A stretch of DNA of 64,000 nt from Tenrec ecaudatus (GCF_050624435.1 NC_134535.1:126963731-127027730), one strand, 5' to 3'. Counted from the first letter of the stretch, positions 10,501-25,500 are shown. A program made the numbers and translations. The notes: a model not told the origin generated them from the letters alone.

Positions 10501-13500
10501 AGATCTACCTCAAGTCCTAACGCTTCAGGAATGTTCCATGAGCAGCCAGCCTCACTGTACTCCGCCCTGCGGGGCAGCATAGCACAGGTTGCCTGGGCTT
10601 GAATCCCAGTTTTACAGCTAACCAGCTGTTACAGAGTGTCCTATCTGCCCTGTGCCTCAGTTTTTTAAAGCTCCAATGGAAACAGCATTCTCTCCTAGCA
10701 TTGTTGGGAAGAAGAAACAAGTTGCCAAAGTAAAGTGCTAAGACTGGTACCTGACACACAGGAAATGCAATGTAAAGGTTACCAATTCACCTCACCACAG
10801 AAAGCACTATCAGAGCCATTGACTGGCGTTTAGTTAGTACGGTCCTAGAAATGTTTTGGTTTTTGACTACTAACTAGACTGTTAGTTCCTTGAAAATTTT
10901 GGACTGGACGCACCATACCCGCTTTCTTTATGGGGCTAAGTAAACTGCAGAAAACAGGAGTCACTAACACTTGTTGAATGAATTAAAAAAAAAAAAAGTG
11001 AGTGAGGAGACTTACAATTTCCTCAAGACACTGAATGGTCCCAATGGAAGCATCGACGAGCAGCAGAGAGAGACTCTGGATGAAAACCCGGGCCGAGGCT
11101 CTGTGGGAGCGACAGAGAGGAGCGTGCTCACTAGCTTGGCCCCAGCATGCCAGACCGAGGAGCATGCGTTAAACGTGGACAACAGGAAACTCAGCTAGCC
11201 CCCAGTGACTAATCACTGCAGGGAATGGGCATCCTTGGAAGATCAGTCCTACCCTCAGCCCGACAGACCTGGTCTATAGATTCCCGAATCCCCTAGGATG
11301 CCTTCTAACTCTCCTTCAGATGTCGCAAGAAGCCCACCTCCAAAACTCAGCAAAGTCAGAAGTCCTGTGCAAACCTGGCAGAGTCCCCTTTGGGGTGGAG
11401 GTAAAGTTGGCGGTAGGCATTTAGCACAGCTTCCCGGACTCCAGGCTCCTTTGACCAGATGAGGGGCAGCATGCGGCGTACCCCTAGCAAGGCCTGAGGT
11501 ACTCCGAACTGAGACACCGTCACAAAGAACTCAATCACCTCCTGTACCACTGAGAAGACAAATGCAACGTCACTCATTTGCTCATAGACTCTCCCAACAC
11601 TTAAAGGCAGTTTCTTAATGAAACCTTCAAGTGAAGTCCTTCCTCCAGTCTGCTAGAAATATATAGAATTATGCATTTAAAAAGAGCTTTAATGGCATAC
11701 TGTGTTATATGCCGGGCTGCTAAGGAAAGGTATGAAGTTCAAATCCACTAGCTGCTTATAAGGAAAGATGCTCCTGAAAAGTTACTGCCTGAGAAACCTG
11801 AAGGAGCTGTTCTACTCAGTCTGTAGGGCTGTTGAGTCAGAATTGACTCGAAGGCAGTGACTGTAAATATTCAAACATGTAAGCTTCAAACGTTTAAAGA
11901 GGCAGACATCCAAACCCATTGACATTCAGGCGATCCTGCCTCATAACCACCCTAGATATAGTTTCTGGGGCTATTAATCTTGACGGAGGCAGATAGCCTC
12001 ATCTTTGTCATGCCAAGTGGCTGGTGGGTTTGAGCCACCCACCTGGTGATGAGCAGCCTCACTCTTACCCAGTAGGCCCCGCCACCAGGGCTCCTTGGAC
12101 CAGGTTGGTCTAGCCCCCTCTGTGGCCCAGTCGTTCACACCTGTGGTTGTGTTTTCATACATCATCTTGCTGATGATGCCCATGGCCTCTGCAATCTTCA
12201 GAGAGAAGCTGTAGGCGTCCTGCAGGTACTGCACCAGCATCTGCTGTTTCACCAGCTCTTCATTTCCCCCGCAGTGCTCGGGCTGATCTCTACAGACAGT
12301 CTCTCCCGGGACAATGTTCCCTGCAGAGCCCTGAGCACTCTCCTCCTGTGTGCGAGCGGTGGTGCCTACGAGTCAAGAATGAAAGGGAGCTTTTCTTCTA
12401 GGAGGAGCGCGGTTGGGCCAGTGGGTAAGAGCTGGACAGCTAAGCACGAGGCAGGTCCCGCCCTGTGGGATAAAGAGTGTGATCTGTTCCCGAAACGACG
12501 CGTGCCTTTAAACACCCTGTGCAGCAGTTCTCTCTGCACTGTCCTCCGGGGTCGCTCGCAGTCGGAATTTCCCCAATGGGAGTGGGTTTAGGCTTTGTTC
12601 AAGGAAACATGGGAAACCAACTCTAACCGCCCCAGCGTATTTCTTTCTGGGACAGGAAGGTATGGAACCGGAACCTATTTAAGCAAATCTTGGTTCATTT
12701 CTCAAAAAAGGTTCTTAAAAACTTCTGTGTAAAATTCCACTTACCCCTGGGGTTTTCACTCCAGGCCCTAGGACTGCCACAGCATCAAAGTGCACAGAAC
12801 TCTCGTTGGGCTGTTGAGCTGGTTGACTAGGAAAAGGACTCACCTTTGAAGATATTTCCTAAGAGACTCAAGAAGCTGGTCTCTTCAGACTCCTCTGGCT
12901 CCACCTGGCTGAAGGGCTCTGACTCCCGGAAGCGGCCGATAGCTTCCTGGGTGAGAATGATGGCGTGCCTGAAAGAACCGACCGACCATAGACAGGTTAA
13001 CGTCCAGAAGAGCACCTGCACCTGCACCCCTGGCAGGAAGGCTGCTTCAGAGGTCGCACCCTCCGAAGCCCGCGGCTTCAAAGCAGAGGATTACATTTCA
13101 TTCTTCCCGGGTGGAGAAACACACACGTTGTAGGGCTCAGGATGTCCTTCCAACCTGACGTCTCAAGCGACAGGGCTTTACTGCTATCTTACAGGACTCA
13201 AGTGAAATGAAGGTTTCTCAAACAGTTAAACCACTAAGCTAACTCAGACATCTGCTTCAGAACTTCACCGAATCAGTGTTTTGCAAAATATAAACTTTCA
13301 ACAAGGAACTGCTTAACTAAGGATACACCTGGATCCTGGAATTTTAAGGACCCACGGAAAGTACTGTGGCAGTTATTAATGTGTAAATACGAACACAGCA
13401 CCAAGACCGTCATTTCTGAATACCAAGCTCTCCGGTTACGTGAGATGGAGGACATTTATCGTGTGTGCCGAAGTGGGGCAGTGCACACACCTGACTGCAG

Positions 13501-16500
13501 AAACGTCATCTCTAGGGACTTGTAGCATCACACCTCTTGGGGGGGGGGGGGGAAGGAAGAACCAGGGAGTGGAAATCACATTTGGAAGGAGGACGTTTCA
13601 TGGCATACTCATGTAATTTAAAATTTTGTACCATGTGAAGATACTGCCTACTTTTTAAATTGAACTAAAAATTTGAACAATTTTATTGGCATATAACTGA
13701 CATACAATTAAATGGGTACTGGCTACTTTTTCCAGAGATTAAAATTTTTTTTCTTTTAAAGTTATTTTAAAAGGCTTGTTCTGTAAAACATCAAAATCTT
13801 AAATAAGGTCAGGCTTTCTGGCTGGACAGTGACTGATGAACCCTGGGACTATGGTCCTTAGTCACCCTTTAGGACGGGGCAGAATTCACCCCTGTGGTCT
13901 GATTTTCAGCCAAACATACACAGGTCTACAGAGGGAACCGCACAAGGGAGGTCCACACGCCTTAGAATCATCAACCATCTAAGATCAAATGGGCAGCACT
14001 GACCCAAGGAAGGGCTAGGAAGGGAGGAAGGATGGAAACAGGACACCCAGGGAGGAAGGAGCCTCGACGGTGCCACACTGTGAGGGCTGCAGTGAGCGAG
14101 GGGAAACAGAATGCGCAGGCACGCTTGAACGGACAGGGGTGATCTGCTCTGGAAGCCTTCACCCAGCTCACGGTGAAAGCGGTGTGCCTTGACATGTTTA
14201 AACAGCTGGAAGCAAAACCACCTGGGTTTCGCCTCTGCAGATGTGCGGCTTCTGAGCTGTGCGATGACAGCTCGGGCGGGCGGCTCCAAAGGCTGCGGAG
14301 AGCACCTCCTAGGGTGACCTACTTAGACAGGAAAGCAGACTGCACAGGCTGCTGGGATTAGAGCCAGTGCTCCCACGTGCGGAAACAAGGCTCTGGGTTC
14401 TGGCCACTAGAAAGGCCGTCTTTTCACTCACTTGTAACTAGCTTTGGCTAGCAGCCGCTGGATCCGTCCTTTCACCTCTTCGGCAGTCTCTGTTCCAGCA
14501 AGTTCCTCTGGCACCTGCTCATCCTCCTGGGGAGACTTCAGAAGCTGCTGCAGGGTGGATGTCACCTCTGGCAGCATGGCTTCCCACTCCTCCTCGGGGT
14601 CCAGCGCTGCCGGGAAGGGGAGAGTCTCAGTGAGGGTCCCTTCTGTCGGCTGCTGGGAGGGAGGACTCAGGTAGCAACGAATACTCACAAGGCACCACCG
14701 CTTTCCTCTGGGCCTGCATCTCTTGTAATTTCTGGGTCTCCTTCTGCAGGGGTCCGGCTAGGTCAGTTTCACTAAGCTGCCCAGGCAAAATGAACACCAG
14801 GGTCACGGAGTCTCATCTTTCCATCCCCATTTCCACTTCCCCCTTCTCCCTCGGGTGGGCCAACCCTACCTACCTACCTTGCAGGAAAAGGGGTTATTGG
14901 CTAGAAAGCTGGCTAGCAGCTGAATGGCATTTTTACACACTAGCACCGACTTGTCTGCCAGACGCCCCACAGCTAAGGCCACCACTGTCTGGAAACGGGT
15001 CAGGGGGAGAGCCTGTGGGGAGCAGGGAGGGGAGGGTCAGTTCACAACCCACCTCGTCCCGAATGCTCAAGGCGATGGGAAGCGCACACTCAGTGAGGCT
15101 GCCCACTCATTTGAAAGACAGTTTCCTGAGATGCAAACAGTCACCGTCCTTAAATGGAGCCAGGCAGCCAAGGTAGAGGAAGGCCTTCGTGACGGACAGC
15201 CGAGACCAGCGTGCTGGGCCCTTCTTCTGTGGATTCCCACCTGGCATTGGCTGTAGGAGGTCGCTTACCTTTTGCTGGACAATTCGGGTGAAGAGCTGCA
15301 GGACCCGGCTCCTCACGAAAGAGTTGACGTCGTGGCCATGGGCTTGCAGGGTGTCCAAAAACTGGTCTCTGGTGTCTCGGGCCGTGTCCTCCAGCTGGTC
15401 ACTATTCAGAACCTGCACCACCATCTCCGCCATGGCCGCTAGCAGAGCATTGCGCATCATGTAGTTCTGAGAGAGAAGGCCACACCCGCACCAGGATCAC
15501 CACTGGCTCCCTTGCCCTTGTGTTTTCAGGTACAAGAGGCAACATGTTAAGCTTGTTTGTGCTTATTAAGCAGTGGGGCACGCACGTGTACACGTAAATC
15601 CCCAGGAGGCCTTGCTTGCTCAGAGAATGGAGAACACAACACATAAAGGTTAAAATCAGCCTTTCCCGTTAAGCTCTCCCAGGCTACCCATGGGGGCAGC
15701 TGAATATGACGTCACACCCACCCACCAACAGACATTTAAAAGCACGAATGCGATCTTTCATCTGTGGCCTCAAGAGTCTGTGATCCATAATAAGACAACA
15801 CATCCTCTGTCCTGTCTGATCCCCTTGCCCTCCCTCCATGCCACTAACTGAGAAGTGGAATTCAGCACCAGAGGCAAAGAAGCCGCTATAGGATAAGGGG
15901 GTTAACACCCAGGGTGTGAGGTTTTGCCAGGCCAAGAGCCAGCGAACAAAGTCTTAACCAAGAAAATACGTCCATGAACTCTGTCATTGTCGTTCACCTA
16001 GGAAGGTCCAGTATCAGCCTGGGAAGCAGCCAGGTTGGCACGAGGTCATGTTAGAAGGCTCCTTGTTTGGAGAGAGCAAGGTGAGCCACATGGCAGTGAA
16101 CTGCCTCTTCCTGGGAATCAGAGCGGTAACTCTCACTAACTTGTAGCAGAGAATGGAACTGCCCTGTCCTAGGCTACCATCCCTGGACCAACCAATGTGA
16201 CGACTGAAGGAGCCACGAAAGGAGCACAGGGCCTCCTGTCGTGTATCTGTCTAGGACAGTGCGCAAACGTGGTTCTCACAAACTGCTTCCTTACTGCAAA
16301 TGGTAAGGAATTTGGGGAGCAGCTGCAAACAGTGTTCCCTGGTAGAAAGTAAACAAAAGCGGTATGGGCCGAGATCCGGAACTCACTCTCAAGGGTATGA
16401 GAAATTCAAGCGTGGGAATAGCAAACTTGTCTGGGAACACAGACAGTATTTAGTCCGTCAGGGCTGCGGTTTGTACCGTCTCTGTGTGTGTCTAGTTTGT

Positions 16501-19500
16501 GCTGCAGTCCTGACCTGTCTGTGTCTGTTTGGTTCCATGTTCACTCTCCCTGCTCCAGAAACCCCGTTAACAATCAATAGGAGAAAGGCAGGGCTCACTA
16601 ACCTTCACCTACTTCTCTAGAGGAAGGAAGAGCCGCACTGCTAAGACTAGACTCTTAGATTCCATGTGAAAGCTTTCTTCTTGTCCTGCCTTTCAACGTT
16701 GGGCTTTAAATTTCCCAGCAAAGCTCAGAGGCTCTCAGAGGATCCCCCACCTCTCCATCCAGGTGATCCAATAAAATGCACATGTTGGACATCAGGATAG
16801 CCGGGACACGTTCTGCTAGTTCTGTCAGGAAAGCTGCAAAGCCCTTTGCCCCTGCAGGGTCCCGACTCAGCTCCTGGGGACACTTCTGTCCAATCTCTCT
16901 ATGAAGGGAGGAAAACACAGTCAGCGTAAGACAACGCAGTTTCTCAGTCCCCAGCAAGTGGAAGCAGACTGCTGTCAATTATCTCAAGGGGTCTAGTATT
17001 ATGCAAAGAATAAATTACTATGTCCGATCTTCTGAAGAGACAAGAATTACAAACCCTGAACAATAGAAACGTGGGGGAATGGAGACAGCAGTCAGTGTAA
17101 GATATGAAAACAACAAGTATGTAGACTTTATCAAGGGGTCATGAAGGTGGGTGGGAAAAGTGAGGTTACCAAGGGCTCAAATAGAAAGTAAATGTTTAGA
17201 AAATGATGATGGGAACATATGTGCTGATATGCTGGATACAAATGAAATATGGAATGTTAGAAGAACTGTAAGAGCCCCCCCCCCAATAAAATGACAAACA
17301 AAAATCAAACCAAAAAAACCCCACACACCCCCAAAACAAACCCTCAACAAAACAAACCACGAAACCCTGAGGGAAGGCAACTCGCCTTACGATCTCTCCC
17401 ACTATGCTCTTCATCCCATACTCAGTAGCCCAGAGGCTCACAGCGGTGACCAGCACGGGTGGCAGGTGTTCAAAATGCTGCAGCATCTGGATAATCTTCA
17501 CCGTGGCACCTGTGGAGCGCAGACCATGAGAGATGCTGGGACACATGGAGGGGCGCTCGGTGCAGAGGGATCACTTACTGAGCATGTGGTTATGTCGTGT
17601 CAGGGCCACACCAAGCAGATGTGTTATGGCCTCCCGGGTGGGGCGGTTCTTCTGGTGACTAATGGTAGGGTTCTCTAGGAGGCGGTAGCAGCAGCCAGTA
17701 ACCAAACTGAAGGAAGAGAGGAAGCTGATGGACTCTACCTGAGCTCTGCTTCATCTAGTTTATCCCAAACAGAACTCTGGATCTTTCCCACAGCCTCCCA
17801 CTAGCAACTCCATTATTCCAGATGCTCAGGCCAAGACGCTGGGAGAGTCATCCTCATTCACACTGCGTACTCCATTGGCAGGGAAATTCTGTAAGCATTA
17901 CTTAAGAAAACAGGGCTGAACTCCAACCACACCTGCCCGTCTCCATCATTTTTTGCACCAGTTACTTCATAGCCTCAGACCTTTCTTTTTTTAAAAACAT
18001 TTTATTAGGGATTCATACAACTCTTATCACAATCCATACATACATCAATTGTGTAAAGCACATCTGTACATTCTCTGCCTTAATCATTTTCAAAGCATTT
18101 GCTCTCCACATAAGCCCTTGGTATCAGGTTCTCTTTTTTCCCCCTCCTTCCCCGTTCCCCCCTCCTTCATGAAGCCCTTGATAATTTATAAATTATTATT
18201 TTGTCCTATCTTTCCCTGTCCGATGTCTCCCTTCACCCTCTTTTCCATCCCCCAAGGAGGAAGTCACTTGTAATCGGTTTCCTCTTTCCAACCCACTCTC
18301 CCTCTACCCTCCCAGTATCGCCCCTCACACCCCTGGTCCTGAAGTTATCATCCACCCTGGCTTCCCTGTGCCTGCAGCTCCTATCTGTACCAGTGTACAT
18401 CCTCTGCTCTATCCAGACTTGCAAGGTAGAATTCTGATCATGGTAGTTGGTGGGTAGGAAGCATTTAGGGTCTGGGGGAAAGCTATATTCATCTTCTCCC
18501 CTAGACCCCTCTGTGAGGGGATCTCCAGTGGCTGACAAATGAGCTTTGGGTCTCCACTCTGCACTTCCCCCTTCATTCACTATGTTAAGATGTTTTTGTT
18601 CTGATGATGCCTTATACCTGATCCCTTCGACACCTCGTGATCACACAGGCTGGTGTGTTCTTCCACATGGGCTTTGTTGCTTCTGAGCTAGATGGCCGCT
18701 TGTTTACCTTCAAGCCTTTAAGACCCCAGACGCTATCTTCCTACCTTCTAACTGCTTCCTCGCTACAGGCAATTACAACACAGCGGCCAGAAGGCGTTCA
18801 TTGAAGGTCAAGTCATGCCATCTCACTGCTCCCTTCAGAATTCTCCTGTGGCCTCAGCTCTAGGGTCCTGCTAAGGTCACCGTGAAGGCTGAATTCCCAG
18901 CCGAGCCTCTTGGCCTCACTCAGCTGCTGTCCCTCTGGCCTCAGGGCTGTTACTTGCCCACACTGGGCACTCTCCCTCCACAGGGTCTGGGATGCTCTTC
19001 CTCCAGTCTCATAGCTCTCACTCACTCCGTCTTTGCTCAGATCAGAGGTAACTGCAGCCGTCCTCCACCCACACCATCATTTTCTTTCCCAGAAATAAAG
19101 TTCAGAAGATACTATATATTTTACTAACGTAAAAATGACCGTCCCCTCTGTAGTATAAACTCCAGGAGGCATCTCCAGTGTCTCCAATGATGCCTTACGT
19201 GCACAGGAGCCTCTCAGTGAATTCAGTTCGGTTAATAAATACTAGAGATGAGAACACCACAGCAGTTTCTAACATCCCATTAGCGACTTCCTAACAACTC
19301 CATGTTATGGTTTAGTGGAAAATCCCCATTGCCTAGTTCCCCCTTTCCACACTTTGGGCTGCTTCCCTGTCCGTGTGGGTGCTCCAGAGAAAGCTGAGGC
19401 AGGAAGGGAAGTATTTAAATGACCTACAAGCAGCACAGCCCTCATTCTGCATAACTGTTCTGTTTTCATGACCTACCTGACAAATTCCTCTTCAATTACT

Positions 19501-22500
19501 GAATGGTTCCACAGGTGACGAATGTCCAGCTGGAGCAGTTGTGTTAGCAGCTGAAGGATTGGTTGCCTCTCTTCTTCCCAGTTAAAGCCGAGGGCGGCCT
19601 TGGCCCGAGCTTTCTTACCCTGAGCAGGATCATGGACACATGTAGGGGAATTAAGTTAATAGAAGCGCAAGGCCCGCAGGTCTGAGGGTGCAGACCAAGG
19701 GGGGGAGGTGACAGAGAAGCACAGCTCCCAAGCAGGGAGCTGCTCAACAGAGAAGGGGAGGCTGTGATGCTCAAGGATCCAAAACGAGGACAGAGGACCC
19801 CCAGATCCTCAGATTCCTCTTTCCCATCAACTCTCTCACACCTCGACTCAAGTGCGCCAGGTGCTCCAAATTACCTTCCCCGCCACGTCCAGGTCTAAGA
19901 GGCTCATCTGACTGGCCATGGTCTCAAAAGCCTCCCCGAGGCGGATGAGGGCATAGCAGTTCATTTTGAGGGCATTCAGGTGGGCACTTCTGTCAGATGC
20001 ACTCAGGCTTGCGTCATCCAGGAGAGCAGGAAGCTCCTGGGAATGGCGGGCTACCACTGCGAGGGCCAGAATCCAGAGTCAGGTTCATTCACTTCCCCAC
20101 AGACCCCAACCACCACAAAGCCAGCACTGTAATAGCCATCAGATTACCAAAGATATGTGTTTCATCTCTCAGTGGTCACAATACAGACTATGTCCTTGGG
20201 AGCCCTGACCCTCATCACCCCAACTTGCCTTGTCCCTACTCTCTAGCTTTAGTTACCATTTTCTCCCGGCAACTAGAAGAGTCCCCCATTGAAGAGGGAG
20301 CTCAAAAGTAGGGTCAACTTCTTGTTGGTCTGCCCTTACAGCGAACGCACACAACTCTGTATCGCCCACCAAGATTACAGACCTTCATGGAGGGCCACAG
20401 GTCCCTGGACTGAGTCAACCCACTGAATCACAACAGCCTTGATATCATCATATGGCTAATCAAACACAGAAATAATAAATACCAAAACCACCACCATACC
20501 CACCTCCCATCCCCTCCCCCAGACCCACAAACACCTTTGATGAGGAGTTCCAGAGTGTCTTCCTTGAGGCCTGGGTCTACACTTCGAAAGTGACTGTGAG
20601 GGAGAGAGAGTGCAGGAGTGAGACAGGAGGTTGCAGAGGCCGTTCTAACGGACAGGCCGAGGCGGCCAAGACTTTAAAACACACACGAACGTGACCAGCT
20701 GACTACGTGCGGGGAAAGTCTGGAGAAATGGTTGTCAGTAGAGCTATGCGCACCAAGAACCACGTATCTGTGAACCCATCATTTGGGATTTCCTCACGAA
20801 CATGCAACATTCGGGCACGAGAGGCCCCAGTTCCTCTTATCGGGCACAGCAGGGTGTGTACTCACTGTAAAATGCTGTAGATGGTATCAAAGTGCTCCAG
20901 CATGGCCAGGGGGCCCTGGGCTCGGAAGGCAGCCTGAAACGCTGTAAAGACGAGAGAGGCTGATCAATACAAGGCTGAGCCCTTGATGGTATATTGTGCC
21001 CATGCCAGAGCACCAGGGTAGCTGTGTTCCATTAAGTATTTGACACCAGCTTCATGTAGCTCAAGAGAGGCTTTGTTAACCATGAGACAGCACAAATGCT
21101 AGTTATTATCGTTTTTATAGTAGGCCCCACTGAAATGGACAGGCTGCCTTCTTGGTGAGTCTTCCAATAAAAGCAACTGACCTGTCACTATCGGTGAAAA
21201 ATGACAGCCTAGTGGAAAAAGAGAAAACATTTTATTTTCTCATTTACAGTATTTGGTGTGCCGACTGGAAAACGGAAGCAGGGTTTCTCACACACGCAAG
21301 ACTTCTGCCCCGGAATGTTCACTCCTTAGCTGGCTCACTCGCTCGCTGCCATGAGTTGATGCCAACTAAGTGACCCTACAGACAGGGTAGCACCGCCCCG
21401 TGGGTTTCAGAGCCCGCCTTGTCTTTCTCCCATGGAGCAGCTGGTGGTTTCAGACTGCCAACTTTGTATGAAAAGGTCTTTAAACTACGATTTTTTTTCT
21501 TTTGAAACCAACCGAACTTTATTTTCTGGGCAGACTGGGTGAATCCATCACTCCTGATGGGCTCAGAGGCTGTACTTTCTCTTCAGGAAGGTCCACTGGA
21601 ATGGGGAGCACAGTGCTTGGTGGGGCTTGTGTTGCTTTGAGATGTCAGGTTCCCTAGCTGGGCTTCAGGCTGGTCTCCCCAGAGCAGATGCCTGGGATCA
21701 TTGAGAAACCTCTAGCTGAGCTGGCATGTTGGCAGGTCTGTACTGTCCAGCGCAATCCCATGAGGCGCAGCTGGCGCTGGGTGCAGGTCAGGCCCAGGAC
21801 CAGGAGGGACGAGCAACCACGGCACAGGGTCCTCTTCATCGAAGGTTCCGTGGCAGGACCAGCCACTTCGCGATGGTCCTCTCCGTGTGGCAATAAAAGT
21901 GCGCCAGCGCCTGGTTTGCAGGGTTGTGTGCGAGCACGCAGTGGACCGCCTGGTACAGGATGCTGAGTCTCTGGAAGGCCTCGCGGTCTTACACCTGCCC
22001 CGCCATCCCGGCGGCGGGCCTAAACTATGATTATATGTTAACATTATCTGAGTGAAGGATAACAGGAACTGGGTACTAAATTTGCAACCTTTCTGTGATT
22101 GTGAAAGAAAAAGTCTAAAACTGCAAAAGTTTGAAACTCTGCAAATGATCCCATTTCTCATATTTTTTGCCCACTCATTTGAGCACGCATCAATGAATCT
22201 TGTCTCCCACAATTGCACCTGTGGCGTTTACCAAATGGTGACTTTCTATCATTCCTCTACACTGATTAAGGGGGCTGTTACTCTCAGGAGGGGCTATGAC
22301 TTTTTCTTCCCCCTAGAGGGCAGTCCCTGGGAGAAGGCCATCATGCATGGAACAGTGGAGGGGCTGTGAGAAAGAAGAAGGCCCTCCAACTGTTCCAGGT
22401 TCCTCTTGTTCTTTCCCTGACCAAGCCGCTCTCCAGATTCCCGGGTCCTCTCACGGGGTCAAGGAGACGTAACACCAAACTCTAGGCACTAGAGGCTCAA

Positions 22501-25500
22501 TGCTATTAGGTTATCATAGCTTTTAGGTTTTCTCAGAAGGCATTAGTAGGATCCCCCCCATACAGACACCCACACCCGGCTCCCAACCCCCCTATTTCTC
22601 TCTATAGATACATTATACTCAGAATGATTATCTCCAGCTTTGGTCCAAACCCCAGGAGTCTTTTTAAGCTCACCCCACTTTCTTAATTAGACTTCCTTTC
22701 TCACATAGTGAGAACCGTAGCTCTCAATCTCTATTTAGATGTTATTTGCTTAATCCTAGTGTACACTCGAAGTTTCAGAGTTGCTACCCACCCCCCCAGT
22801 TTCCCTAATAGAAAAGCATATGTACCAATAGCGTAGTGTCAGCGTGCTCTTTTGTACACAGTACATGCTCAATCCACTGTTTGTCAAGACCTAAGGTTGG
22901 TGCCCTCCTTCACAGTGTACATGCGCATTTGCTACTATGTTCATTTTAAATGTTGCAAAGTGGCAGGATCTTTGACCCCTTACACTTAGTGCTCTTTTCG
23001 CTGGTCTACACTTTCAGTGTAAAGAGAAGAATCGAATGAAGTCTTACAAACTGCCAAGAGTTCGATTTTGAACCAAGTGGTCCTCTTAGCCCTTTGCACC
23101 TGGAAGTCTTTTCTGCAAGCCCAACGCTAGCACCTCGTCTGCCTGCGTCCCTCACTGACTGCTGCAGGGCTGTGCTGCCCGACTACAACCTGTCCTGTGG
23201 TGCTAGCATGCCTTTCTGCTCTAATTCCTGTCCACTCTAGCACCCAATTCACACTCTCCTTTCTCTTTATACTTTCATTGTCCCAATTTTTGCTTTTTAA
23301 AAAGTTTTATTGGCACTTCATCCACATATCATACAATTCAATAGTGCAACCATTATTTTTGCTTTTCTTTCGATTGTTGCTTTCTACTATCAAAAGGAAT
23401 GAGACCACCCTCATGCCCCGGCCAAAGCATGGACTCCCTTATATAACCCTGCCTCCCCACAGACTGCATCATTCTCAAGCAAAAGTCCTGTCTTCTAAGG
23501 CTCATCTGTCCCACTACAGAGCCGAGACTTCCCTCCTCCCCACTCCGCGGGCTGGCTCTTCTGCAGGAACTGCTCGTCCAGTTAACAGGCGCAGGCAGGC
23601 CTTCCTTCTCACAGATCCCAGTGACTTTCATTCTACATCTTCCCAAATTCTGCCCAATCTTTCTAGATTTCTAAAACTTTTGGAGGCCTACCAATCTAAA
23701 AGCTACTCTCCCACAGATTACCAATTATCTATTTTTACTACATCCAGTGAGTCCCTTGGTCCACCATCCCTCTTCAGTACTTCCCTAAACCACTCAATGC
23801 TTGCGCAAAAAAGGTGCTTGCTTGCTACCAGAAAGGTTGGAGATTCACAGGCACCCAAAGCAAGTCCTGGCAATTTACTTATGAAACGCTAGCTACTGAA
23901 ACTCCATGGCGGCGCACACAGTTCCAATCTGACACATATGGCGTCACCACGAGTCCCATCAATTCGGCTGCAACTGGTTTTCTGGCTTAGGCCACACAAC
24001 TTAGCATACTAAATCTGTGTCCCTTCTGTGAATTGGGCCTTGAGGTATTTATCACGTAACATCCACCAAACAGTCTGTGAACACCAGGTGATCCTTGAAT
24101 AACAAAGTTGAAAATCCGTGGGTAAATTTGACTCCCCTCAAACGTAACTAACTATATCCCACTGTTCACCCTATTGATAAGGCCTTACTGGTAGCCTAGT
24201 CAATGAGCTCCGCGTGTATGTTACACACTGCACCCACAGAAAACCCACATTTTCAATAAAAATGGTATTTATTCTGCAGAAAGGGCAAGGTTTGCCAAAC
24301 TGCCAGCAAAGTCACAGTGACGACTTCTCCTCTTCTCGAGTTCACTTATCTTACAATGGAGGGCACCAGCAGCCGCAGACCTCAACTCCAGGACATGTCA
24401 AGCGATTCAACTTTGTCCTGTAATGTCATGTCATGGCTTTTCTCTGCTTCTTAGGGACGTGTCCGGCTTAAAAGCTGGTACTTCATATGGGTTCCCTAGG
24501 GTTAATCATGGCTTAAGGGATTATACCAAACAGGATGAAACTATGCTAGAACTGTGAGAAGTCAGTGTTTACTGTGATATGCCATTTACTAGAGAGACAA
24601 ATTACTCACCTGGAGACAGTGTTACCAAGCAATTTTCTTAAAAAGCCACATATAAGTGGACTTTAGTAGTTTAAACTTGTGTTTTTCTTTTTCTTTAAAA
24701 ACATTTTATTAGGGGCTCATACAACTCTTATCACAATCCACACATATACATACATCAATTGTATAAAGCACATCCGTACATTCTTTGCCCTAATCACTCT
24801 CAAAGCATTTGCTTTCCACTTAAGCCCTCTGTATCAGGTCCTCCCCCCCCCCAACTTGTGTTTTTCAAAGGTCAACTGCAGTTATTTTTTTCAATCAACC
24901 GTAGTATCTTTGTATATATTCAATACACACACAAATAAGATTCACAAACTTGTGGAAAATCTCCCTCATATTTTAATTCCATTTTCCCAGAAACCTTTTG
25001 AAGTACAACACCCCTGGCTACCCATTCAAAGTCAATGCCCCTTAGGGATGAGGTGGTGCAGCTGGAGCTAGGGGCAGGGCCCAGCAACTAGAGAGCCTCC
25101 CCAGCCACACCGATAGCTCATGCTTAAAGCAAGCCCCTTCTCCTCCTCCCTACCCTATGGCTGTATGGACACATGTCAGGACTCGCCCACTTATGCTGTG
25201 CATACCTGGACTAACCAAATATTATAGAAGCTTTCAGGTTTTTTCCAGCCGACTTTTCAGTTTTCCCTTTGTTGAGTTCACATCCCATATCCACTCTCTG
25301 TCCTGCTTTTTAAAGTTTATTATCATAGCAATGTCCCAAACCTTACCTTTATTCATTTTAATGGTTGTATAATATTCTATTAAACATATATATATCTTAA
25401 TTAAATTACAATTCCCCCATTATCAGACATATTTCTAATTCTTTCCACTAACTGACAACATCATTTACTCCCCTGGAAGATTTAGGTTAAATCCAACTGT

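Noticed and set aside
12355-12366. Alternative acceptor (cacacag) for NCAPD2 exon 15 near 12344
   Set aside because: It shifts the frame relative to the conserved ELVKQ…YLQDAYSF region. Only the acceptor ending at 12366 keeps phase 1 from exon 14.
15467-16750. Possible SCARNA10 (U85) scaRNA within an NCAPD2 intron, as in human
   Set aside because: I looked in the NCAPD2 introns for the U5-complementary guide (ctttagtaaa) and the C/D and H/ACA boxes and found no convincing match. It may be diverged or missed; a covariance-model search would decide.
17386-17396. GT donor (gtaagg) upstream of the GC donor in NCAPD2 exon 8
   Set aside because: Using it removes 5 nt, breaks the frame into exon 9 and has a poor exon-side context (atc).
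23197-23892. 231-codon ORF on the plus strand in NCAPD2 intron 2
   Set aside because: T/C-rich, no recognisable domain, crosses an old L1 fragment and is antisense to the host gene. No splice, promoter or poly(A) context.
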